Assembly: GCF_000281045.1 (NCBI RefSeq)
Contig: NW_008246263.1
Coordinates: 1 to 25,134, forward strand
Length of the DNA stretch: 25,134 nt
Reading direction: 5' to 3'
Source of the DNA: Saprolegnia diclina VS20
Taxonomy: Eukaryota; Oomycota; Saprolegniomycetes; Saprolegniales; Saprolegniaceae
Shown here: positions 18,357 through 25,134 of the stretch, in pieces
Layout of the letters: each line of letters opens with the position of its first letter
How positions within the stretch are numbered: the first letter of the stretch is position 1
Position numbers and translations under genes: made by a program
Notes under the pieces: model-generated
The model's database searches: none
What the model was told of the DNA's origin: nothing
The model's input: only the letters and a program-made list of their open reading frames with translations

Positions 18357-20381
18357 ATGGACGAAGCGTGGACTGCCCTTAGCACCTTCCAGGCGCGGTC
18401 GGTGGCCACCGCCGGCAACCGCGATAGCGCCCTTGAGCGCGAGCTCGTGCGCGACTTCATTGCGCAAGTCCCGATCCCAGCCATCTTCCAGTGCCTCCAG
18501 GCCGCGAGCGACGCGGGCGAGACGAAGCAGGTCCGCTCGTTCCCCGAGCGTGGCATATTGACGCTGCGCGCGTAGGTCAAGCTCGTGTGCCAATGCCTCG
18601 AGCGCATCTTTCGCTCGCCCCTTGGCGCCGACATTCTCTTTCAAGAGGAGATGGGGCCCTTCTTGCTGGCCGGCGTTAGCCACACGGAGCTTTCGGCCCG
18701 CAAGTTGACGCTAGACATGCTCGACCACCAGCTTTTGCCGCAGTTTCATGACCGTGTGGTAAGTGCATCCAACCTGTGGTCCCGCTCACGCCTCCTGTGT
18801 AGAGCGACGAGGCGTTGTTGCACGCTGTCTGCAGCTGCATTCTCGACGACGATCCGGGTGTTGCACGCAAAGCGTCGGACCTCTTGTTCAAGGTACGCCA
18901 TGCCGCACGACTATTCGTTGGCTCATGCTTCTTGCAGCTCGTGTCGTTGCCGGCGACCGGCATCTACCATGCGATCCTCCGCCTTCTCTCCGAGCTGCTG
19001 CAAGAGCACTTGCCAGTGTACGCGTCCACAAACACACATATCGCAACACAAGGATCATGGCGACTGCGATAGGCTCTCGCGCGGCAACTCGGTCGAGTAC
19101 GTTCGCTTGCTCGAGACGATCGCCAAACTCGCGAGCGTCGACGACGACGTCATGCACGAGAGCTTTGGCCGCGGCCTCCTCCAGCCGGTCCCGACCCCAT
19201 ATATGCCATCCTCCCATTGCTCATGTATACTCTGACGCAGATTCTCGACGGAGTTCAGTCCAAGGACGCACTCTTCCAGCTCAACATTCTTGATATCATT
19301 CCGGTGCTTTGCAACACCAAAGCCGGTCTCGTGCTCGTCTTCCAGTCGGGTACGCCTTCGCCACGTGCTATAGTTTAACATTGATCATGCAGATGTCCTG
19401 ACGCACTTGATCCGCACCGTCCAAGGTCCGTCCATGTACTGTCTTGTGGCTAGAGTCGGTGCGTAGACCCGCTCATTGGTGGCGCCGCGCTCCGTCTGAT
19501 TGGCCAATTTTCGACCAAAGCCGCCGCCATCGGGGTGTCATCGTGGAACTGGGCCGACGCGTCGCTCTCCAAGGCGTTCCTTGCCGCGATCGAGTACTCA
19601 TTCCAAGTCGGTGACGCGCTGCAGAAGATTGCGGCCATGGACGCCGCTGCGGCCTTTGCGTCGGCGTCGGAAAACGGTATTTGTTTCAAAGTATCATATC
19701 AATGTATCAATCCGATTTAGAGCTCGGGCTGTTGCTGCAGCACAAGACGCTGATCGCGCTCTTTCTCGAGTCGGCGCACTCGACCGTCCTCGAGGTCAAG
19801 TCCAACTGCTTCATGGCACTCGCAACGATCCTCGCGCGCCCGACGACTCTCTCGACGACAGTGGTGCCGGACGAGACGGCAACGATTTGGACCTTGCACC
19901 AGTCGCTCTTCCGCGCCCTCGGCGGCGGCCGGCCCTCGACGATGCATCTTTTGATGGACTGCCTCCGCCAGCCGTTCGATGCCATTCGAATTGCAGTGTA
20001 CACGCTCCTCCAAGCCGTGGTCGCCCAAGGTTGCATAGAAGCTGTCTCGAGAAGAATCCGACTCGACGGTGACAATATGTAGGTCACCCGTGGGGACTGC
20101 AGACGCTTCTGGCCTACGGTGGGTTCGTCGAGTACCTCCTGGACCGGTCCACGGAACCGACCAAGACGACGCGCGAGTGGAAGTTTGCCCTCGTCGACGG
20201 GATCCTTGCGTCGCCGCACAAGGCACTTCTCGGTACTTACGCTTGTGGTCCAGTGCGGAACAAATGCGATGATGAGGACGGTGTAGGCAAGCAGCAGCGC
20301 ACGGACCTCGACACGTTCTTCGCCCTCGGCCCGTACGCTGGCCAAGCACGTCGCCAAGAGCTGTTGCTCGAGTCGGCCTAA
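18357..20381 (+). CDS. PSMD5: PSMD5/S5b, 26S proteasome base assembly chaperone
   Basis: PSMD5 (S5b) is an armadillo/HEAT-like chaperone that binds the Rpt1-Rpt2-Rpn1 module during assembly of the proteasome base and is absent from mature 26S. Eleven exons: 18357-18530, 18576-18758, 18803-18892, 18938-19017, 19073-19187, 19241-19349, 19393-19425, 19467-19676, 19721-20029, 20083-20232, 20287-20381; 515 residues (human 504). Introns are 41-55 nt, all GT-AG. Matching landmarks are VVAQGHPWGLQTLL, GGFVEYLLDRSTEPTKTTRE and the end region ALLGKQQRTDLDTFFALGPY, comparable to the family's FVEYVVDRS and LRTYLSEGPYYV. Exon 7 is only 33 nt. Intron 4 could alternatively be 19016-19052. The start at 18357 is the best-context ATG; upstream in-frame ATGs exist at 18282 and 18318. 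It is divergent from the TPR gene. Confidence 0.88.
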
Positions 20382-21119
20382 GCATAAGCATCATCCAGTA
20401 CATATCCCATTATGATGGAATGGTTCGTTCGCCAATATGGCACAGACCGCCTGCGGCTTGATGCCATGGATACATCAAACACACTTGAGACGACCGGTCT
20501 TGCTTGCAGCGCCGGAGCCACCGACTTGGACGATTCATCATGTCACTGCGCTTCCTCGCATGTCACGTCGTGGGCTTGTAAGAATCGCGGGCAGCACTTG
20601 CTCCTCGACCATTGTGCACCGACTGCCATGAAGTCGAGCTCGGCTATGATACATCCACCTGGCAGGCATCTTCTTCTCGATCTCTCCGACGGCCCTTGAT
20701 GGGCGTCGGTAGGTTGCCATTTCTATTGCTCGTTCTCTCGTCGGCAAACACAAGACACGGACGCGGACCATGACAAGTGTCATGGCCCGCACGGATGACA
20801 GGGTGCATTAGCGGCGCATTAGGCGCCAAGTGCAGCGTACTGGTTCTGGTTCTGGTACTCGTTCTGGTTCTCGTACTGGTTCTCGTTCTCGGAAGCTTGG
20901 CTTGATCGCGGTGGGTCGGGTGGGCGCGGCTCATACCAGGCCGCGCCGTGATGATCCCAGTTCCATTGCCGCCGCCTCATGCTGGAGTAGGGTCTCGTCG
21001 TCGTGGGTAAAGAGAGGTAATAAATATGATCATGGAGACAGAGACTACACGGAGGGCGTGCTGCCGGGAGGATGGACCTGTTGTCGTCGTCGTCGGTAGC
21101 AGCGGTGGAGGAGGCGGCG
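20382..21119. other. 738 bp convergent spacer between PSMD5 and the bZIP gene
   Basis: No convincing gene. It contains short ORFs without codon bias and a hexamer repeat at 20838-20891. An AT-rich stretch near 21019 (GTAATAAATATGATCATG) could be part of a 3' UTR. A minus-strand frame of 52 codons over the hexamer repeat would encode a Gln/Asn/Tyr-rich peptide. An additional bZIP 3' exon cannot be excluded. Confidence 0.5.
20838..20891. repeat. Nine-unit degenerate hexamer repeat (T[A/T]CT[C/G]G)
   Basis: Units are TACTGG, TTCTGG, TTCTGG, TACTCG, TTCTGG, TTCTCG, TACTGG, TTCTCG, TTCTCG; 54 bp in total. On the minus strand it reads as N/E/Q/Y codons (ENQYENQNEYQNQNQY). Confidence 0.85.
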
Positions 21120-21683
21120 CTAGACAAGGTGCTGAAGCGTCGCGTCCGTGCCCACGACGGCGTGGACGTTGGGCATAAAGGTCGTCCAGTGGTGGACGCA
21201 GAGCGTCGTTTCGCTGAGCGACTGCCGCAGCGACGCGTTCATGGCCTCCGAGACCTGGCGCATCTCGAGCGCGTTCGCGGCCTTGGTCTTCCACGTAGTC
21301 GCGTCCGACGCTTGGTGCGCCGCGAGCTTGGCTTCGAGCGCGACAAGCTCTTCCTGGAGCGACTCCATCTCTTCGCGGATGCGGAGACGGTGCTTCTGTG
21401 CCGACTTGGCGATCTGCGCGCGGCGGCGCGCAATCTTCTCTTCGCGCGTCAGCGACTTGATCGGCTTCTGCAGCAAGAGCGCGGTCGCCGGGTTCGTGAG
21501 CAGCGCCGACGTCGACGTGGCGGCCTTGGCGGTGGGCTTGGCGACCGGCGCGATGAAGTCAAAGTCAAAGTCAAAGTCGACCGCATTGTCGGGGCTGAGG
21601 TACTCGTCGTAGAGGATGTCGACGTCAAAGGCCTCGACAGCGATCGGCGAGTTGGTCGGCTTGGTCATCGGTGAACAGTTCAT
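21120..21683 (-). CDS. bZIP transcription factor with Asn-to-Ile change in the basic region
   Basis: A DNA-binding leucine-zipper protein of 187 residues from the ATG at 21683. Asp/Phe repeats (DFDFDFDF, 37-44) and Ala/Thr/Pro-rich sequence precede the bZIP (about 78-130). The basic region is REEKIARRRAQIAKSAQKHR. Aligned to the N-x7-R signature, Arg99 is kept (KHR) but the invariant Asn position is Ile91. The zipper has leucines at 109, 113, 116 and 120 in 7-residue spacing; a coiled-coil-like stretch continues to about 158. Oomycetes are known to carry bZIPs with the Asn replaced, reported with Cys in Phytophthora. The start at 21683 is favoured over the open upstream frame because an Inr/FPR-like element sits just upstream (21697-21712) and codon bias begins there. 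The C-terminal limit is less sure: the gene stops at 21120 in GC-rich sequence and a further exon is possible. Confidence 0.85.
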   Translation of the reverse strand: MNCSPMTKPTNSPIAVEAFDVDILYDEYLSPDNAVDFDFDFDFIAPVAKPTAKAATSTSALLTNPATALLLQKPIKSLTREEKIARRRAQIAKSAQKHRLRIREEMESLQEELVALEAKLAAHQASDATTWKTKAANALEMRQVSEAMNASLRQSLSETTLCVHHWTTFMPNVHAVVGTDATLQHLV

Positions 21684-21696
21684 ATTGGTGCTTGTC

Positions 21697-21712
21697 AAGA
21701 TCGTAAATGAGC
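21697..21712 (-). promoter_or_regulatory. Oomycete Inr + flanking promoter element-like site of the bZIP gene
   Basis: The minus strand reads GCTCATTTACGATCTT. The published oomycete core promoter consensus is GCTCATTYYNCAWTTT, and 13 of 16 positions fit. It ends 14 bp before the proposed ATG at 21683, which would imply a very short 5' UTR. Confidence 0.55.
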
Positions 21713-22806
21713 TCCGTCTTGCCATCTTTGCTTGCACCTCGAGGGGCGCCCCGCGAAGAAGCCATGCGTGAGACACGGCGCAAGCCGTCGCCAGCTGCTG
21801 CCGAGTCGCCACTCTCGGTTCAACTTGATATTCAAATCGGTTTGGCCACTCACACAAGAGCAATGTCGCCAGCTGCTTCGTCAGCATACAATTGCCAAGA
21901 CCGATGACGACGCCGCGTCGCCAGAGTGAGACGCCGTTTGCACCAATGAGCGCTTGCCAACCACGCCCGTGCTCGTGCCGCCCGTCTTGTTCTGGGCCAC
22001 CCCATGCGGCGCAGCAGGTGGCGTCGCTTAAATGGCTGGCCGCCGTCGCCCACCATCGCCGACGCCCTTCTCCGCGGCTTCTGTCGCCGCCACGGCCTCG
22101 CTACCGCGCGCCTTTTGCTCGCCGGTCGCCATAGTGGGGATTACCCCGGGGCGCCGGCGCCAAATGGCCCCGTAGCGCCGATACAGAGGTCGGGCCGCGC
22201 GGGGCGCCCCGACGCCATCGCGGAGCGCGCCCGCAGAGCCAGCGATCTCAGCTCCGAGGCGCAGCTGCGACACGCAAGAGGCCAGCGGCTTTTTAGCCAA
22301 TCAGTGCGCGTGCAGCGCGGCACCCAAACGAAAAATATGCATTTTGAGCCTAGAGCTCGCGAACGGAGCTGGCGCCCCGCGGCTGGAGCTCCGAGAGGCG
22401 CGGGGTGTGGCGGCCGTGGCGACCCGGAGACCGACGTTGCAGCGCCAGGCGACGCAGATCGACCGATGAGTCACTTGGGCAAGGTCCACCGAGGTGTACG
22501 GGCGTCCTCCGGGCGAAAATGGCGCGGAATTGCCGGCGTCGCGCCCGGTAAAGGCCCACGCCACGAGAACCAGCGCTTTCGTGCGGCCTGGGGCCCGCCA
22601 ATCGCTCCACATCCTTCTTCCGATGCGGGTACCAGCTGTAATGGGCTCTTTCGAAACAGCCTGTCGGTCGTCAGCGTACCGTATTACCTTACGAGGAACG
22701 TCCGACCTTGACCGCCTTCGATGGTAGCCTTTCCAAGGCGTTGGCACCAGCGTCACCTGCGCCACGTTGAAGGGTTGTCAACCAACAAGCTGCAGCTACA
22801 GTACTA

Positions 22807-22849
22807 CACTGCCATTGCTCACTGCCATTGCTGCTCCATCGCCATTGCT
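22807..22849. repeat. Short direct repeats CACTGCCATTGCT
   Basis: Two adjacent 13 bp copies (22807-22819, 22820-22832) are followed by a partial third copy, GCCATTGCT at 22841-22849. They lie about 210-250 bp upstream of the LRR gene start. Confidence 0.75.
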
Positions 22850-22937
22850 ACGTGCAGTGCGCAAGCAGAGGAGGACATGCAAGTAGCCAGGATGTAGAAG
22901 CAAGCAACCGTGTTGGAGCTCTCAGAGTCTGAGGCGA

Positions 22938-23006
22938 CTCATTGGCCAACGGCAGGCCAATCGCGGGCTCGGGCGCAGGCGATCTTGCTCCCAAGCGCTG
23001 CGATTG
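22938..23006 (+). promoter_or_regulatory. Likely promoter of the LRR gene: Inr-like site and CCAAT boxes
   Basis: CTCATTGGCCAA at 22938-22949 resembles the first part of the oomycete initiator. CCAAT occurs at 22960-22964, and its reverse complement ATTGG at 22941-22945 and about 23002-23006. It is 50-120 bp upstream of the ATG at 23056. Confidence 0.35.
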
Positions 23007-23055
23007 GTGCGAGGCCGAAGAGGCGCCTTCTCGATCCAGCGCCAACTCAGAAACC

Positions 23056-23820
23056 ATGTTGGCCGCCTTGCCCCGGGATGTCGGCCTCGTCGTACTGGCC
23101 TCGCTCGGCCCGACGGCCGACGCCTTGCACGTGGCGCTCGTGAGCCGTAGCCTCCGTGCGACGGTGCTCGCCTACGCTGCGCAACTGAAAAACGTGGTGT
23201 TCCAGAGCTGCTCACCCACGGACGCGGCGCGCGTCGCCTTCTTCCTTCGACATGCGAAAGGCCTGGAGCATCTTTCGTTCCGCGCGAGCCACCGCCTCGT
23301 GACAGACGCCTTCTTGGCAGCCATCGCGCCGCTCCTCGGGGCGCTGACGTCGCTCTCGCTCGCCTACTGCACAGAGCTCACGTCGGTCGCGCCCTTGACG
23401 TCGTGCGTCTCGCTTCGGCAGCTGGACCTCGCGGGCTGCGCCAAGCTGCGCACGCTCGGGTTTGCCTTGCCATCGCTGCGCGTGCTTCGGTGCGCGTGGT
23501 GCCGGCAATTGACCGCCCACGAGATCGTCCACACCAAGCTCGCGATCACCGAGCTCTCGCTCGAGGGCTGGGACGTCGCCGACATGGAGGTGCAACTCGC
23601 GCTCGTCCTGCGCGCAAACCAAGCGATCGAAGCGCTGTCGCTGATCAACGTACCACTCTCCGCGTCGGGGCTCTTTGTCGTCTTCAACCTCGCGGCGAAG
23701 CTCCGCCGCCTTGCTCTCTCCAAGAAGAGCGCCAACGTGTGGGTCGACGGCACGTGGGAGCTTCCGACGCTTCAGGCGTGGATGCGGCGGCGGCCGAGCA
23801 TCGACGTGACCTTGGTCTAA
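23056..23820 (+). CDS. F-box-like / leucine-rich repeat protein
   Basis: Intronless, 254 residues. The ATG at 23056 (A at -3) is preferred over the open frame reaching back to 22942, because the protein then starts with MLAALPRDVGLVVLASLG, an F-box-like opening. A Leu-rich repeat region follows (about 45-220), with CC/AMN1-type units such as LTSLSLAYCTELTSVAPL, LRQLDLAGCAKLRTLG and LRVLRCAWCRQLTAHEIV. F-box/LRR proteins usually recruit substrates to SCF ubiquitin ligases; whether the N-terminal segment truly binds Skp1 cannot be told from sequence alone. There is no signal peptide or membrane segment, and no partner gene nearby. Confidence 0.8.
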   Translation: MLAALPRDVGLVVLASLGPTADALHVALVSRSLRATVLAYAAQLKNVVFQSCSPTDAARVAFFLRHAKGLEHLSFRASHRLVTDAFLAAIAPLLGALTSLSLAYCTELTSVAPLTSCVSLRQLDLAGCAKLRTLGFALPSLRVLRCAWCRQLTAHEIVHTKLAITELSLEGWDVADMEVQLALVLRANQAIEALSLINVPLSASGLFVVFNLAAKLRRLALSKKSANVWVDGTWELPTLQAWMRRRPSIDVTLV

Positions 23821-24502
23821 TGGGAAAAATGGCAAATGGCATGTGCAAAGTGACTTGGGGTTTTGTCCACGTAATCCGAGATTCGAGTCGCGATCTTTGG
23901 CAACTTGAAGTGCCAATTGCCACATGGTCGGAAACGTGGGGTTTCGCATGTGTAAAATAGACCTCTACAAAAACCAAGTTTCTGACGTGGCGCACGCGTG
24001 GGCAATTCAAAACACACGTGAAAACCACACGAGCACATCCTTAGAGTGGCACCCATCTTGACGGGGTGCGTGGGGCACACAGCCAGGGCTGTATACGTAG
24101 CTGGCGATGTGGACGATCGCGGACGACTAGACACGGTGACGTCAGCGAGGACCAGTGTAGCGACGTAGTAATGCGAGAGTGGCAACCCGACGACAGTAAA
24201 CTGCAGCAGCTGCAAGGTGGAGGCCCAGGGAGCAAGGGCAACCGTTCCCTCGAGCTCTACTTCTGGGTGGACAATGGTGCCGATCCTGCTCCACGGCCGT
24301 CGTCCGTCGTGAAGACGACTGAACAAGTGCATACAGTACTGGAGCGCTTGGGCCAATGCGTGAGGAAGCCCGGGATACCCAACGCTGGGCATGCGAGCGC
24401 ACAACCTCGCGCATGTATTCTCGTGCAGCTACACGACTACCTCGATCGAACGGGCTTGTTTCGTTTTGGTAGGCTCCTGCTAAGCTCGGACCAGCATCGG
24501 GC
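23821..24502. other. 682 bp convergent spacer
   Basis: It contains two related short segments, ACTTGGGGTTTTGTCCACG (about 23852) and ACGTGGGGTTTCGCATGTG (about 23935). GCATGTG[C/T]AAA occurs near 23838 and 23946. ORFs on both strands (24066-24584 plus; 23817-24404 minus) overlap each other and lack bias or motifs. No gene is supported. Confidence 0.5.
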
Positions 24503-25070
24503 TCAGCGACCGAGGTTGGCGGGAACAGTGGCTGCCCGCTTGAGCGTTAGCTTGCGCCGTGCGTGCGCCCGATATGTGCGCTGAATCGAGTACGCGACCC
24601 TAGCCATGGCGCTGCAGAGTACGACGCAACGCGCCGAGTCGTAGTACCGGTGTAGGTGGTTCTGCCGCAGTTTGGCCAAGTACTGCGCATTCGCAAGCTG
24701 TTCTTGGAGGTCGAGACTACACGGCTCATTCGTTGGTCGAGCTTTGGCCATGAACATGGTACGTCTGAAGCAGTCGCGTCGTGTCGGCCACGTGCTGGCG
24801 GATCACCGCTTGGCGCTGTGCCTCTTCGACTTGGTACTGCGCCCACAAGAGGTCCACGTACACCTTCTTGGCGACGTGTCGTCGCCACGCACATTGCACC
24901 TTGGTCGCCCACATCGCGTCGTCGGTCGCTGTGGCCTGGTGCACGCGCCGAGCCGCGATCGCGTCCAGCGTCCCCATCGCAAGTGCATTGCGCGCTGTCC
25001 GCGCAGCATCCAATTCAAGGGAATAATTCCCAAGGGATTCATCCAAATTGACGAGAGCGTCGTCGTCCAT
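24503..25070 (-). CDS. IQ-motif (calmodulin-binding type) protein, possibly 5' partial
   Basis: Two exons on the minus strand (25070-24763 and 24716-24503), joined over a 46 nt intron 24717-24762 (GTACCATG...GTGTAG) in phase 2 (LLQ-T-LDLQEQL), encode 173 residues. Two IQ-like motifs are visible: ATKVQCAWRRHVAKKVY at about residues 55-71, and AYSIQRTYRAHARRKLTLK near residue 150. IQ motifs bind calmodulin or related EF-hand light chains. The ATG at 25070 starts MDDDALVNLDES, but the frame remains open to the window end at 25134. An acceptor-like TTGCAG near 25090 means an upstream exon is possible. The specific family is not recognised; it could be the C-terminal part of a larger IQ protein. 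Confidence 0.7.
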
Positions 25071-25134
25071 CGGCGCCGTTTCAAGGTCCCTGCAATCGAG
25101 CACGAGCGAACGGTCACGAGAGGAATTTCGCGAC

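Larger units (their letters stand above)
21684..23055. other. 1.37 kb divergent spacer between the bZIP and LRR genes
   Basis: It holds the bZIP Inr-like site, then a GC-rich stretch (about 21950-22600) with overlapping ORFs on both strands. These ORFs (for example 22004-22711 plus, 235 codons) are Arg/Pro/Ala-rich with no motif and look like GC-driven chance ORFs. A small repeat cluster lies at 22807-22849 and a CCAAT-rich stretch at 22938-23006. No tRNA or transposon feature was seen. Confidence 0.5.

Noticed and set aside
20412-20699. 95-codon plus ORF after PSMD5
   Set aside because: No bias or motif; likely 3' UTR/spacer.
21625-21765. 46-codon minus-strand frame MASSRGAPRGASKDGKTELI... 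overlapping the bZIP start
   Set aside because: Out of frame with the bZIP, spans the Inr-like element and has mixed codon use; at most an upstream ORF of a longer transcript.
22004-22711. 235-codon plus ORF in the bZIP-LRR spacer
   Set aside because: No motif, very Arg/Pro/Ala/Gly-rich, and equally long ORFs on the opposite strand; typical of chance ORFs in GC-rich DNA.
24066-24584. 172-codon plus ORF, and overlapping 195-codon minus ORF at 23817-24404
   Set aside because: Neither shows codon bias, motif or splice structure, and the plus ORF runs into the antisense of the IQ gene.

Overview
This is a nuclear window from an oomycete (stramenopile), most likely of the Saprolegniales. The grounds are GC-rich coding sequence with C/G-ending codons, many 40-55 nt GT-AG introns (donors mostly GTA, acceptors mostly TAG), a divergent pair of BT1-family folate/biopterin transporters, a bZIP factor lacking the invariant basic-region asparagine, an oomycete-style initiator/flanking element before that bZIP, and very tight convergent gene ends. 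Lineage is inferred from protein character only; no database was searched. Splice junctions were placed by hand, using frame continuity and remembered alignment to known families.

Layout. 2-2759 (+): 3' part of a large unrecognised protein with a duplicated EF-hand/p25-alpha-like module. 2760-4162: AT-richer spacer with one weak small-gene candidate. 4163-5864 (-) and 6359-8146 (+): head-to-head BT1 transporter paralogs whose 3' parts form a near-identical inverted repeat. 8172-8423 (+): possible small secreted-type ORF. 8488-13604 (+): VPS15/PIK3R4, 3 exons. 13654-15828 (-): PP2A scaffold A subunit, 9 exons. 16398-17314 (+): USB1 U6 snRNA exonuclease, 5 exons. 17311-18177 (-): TPR protein with an acidic tail; its stop overlaps the USB1 stop. 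18357-20381 (+): PSMD5/S5b proteasome-base assembly chaperone, 11 exons. 20382-21119: spacer with a hexamer repeat. 21120-21683 (-): bZIP factor. 21684-23055: long spacer. 23056-23820 (+): F-box-like/LRR protein. 23821-24502: spacer. 24503-25070 (-): IQ-motif protein reaching towards the window end.

The genes are mainly unrelated housekeeping functions (phosphoinositide/autophagy signalling, phosphatase scaffolding, U6 maturation, proteasome assembly) in alternating divergent and convergent pairs, so neighbours probably share promoters or terminators rather than a pathway. I found no RNA gene, CRISPR array or intact mobile element. The most unusual signals are the gene-conversion-like inverted repeat, the intron difference between the transporter paralogs, the Asn-to-Ile change in the bZIP, the overlapping convergent stop codons, and a spaced pair of CGGATAA boxes that occurs twice. 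I did not find a convincing new multi-gene system.
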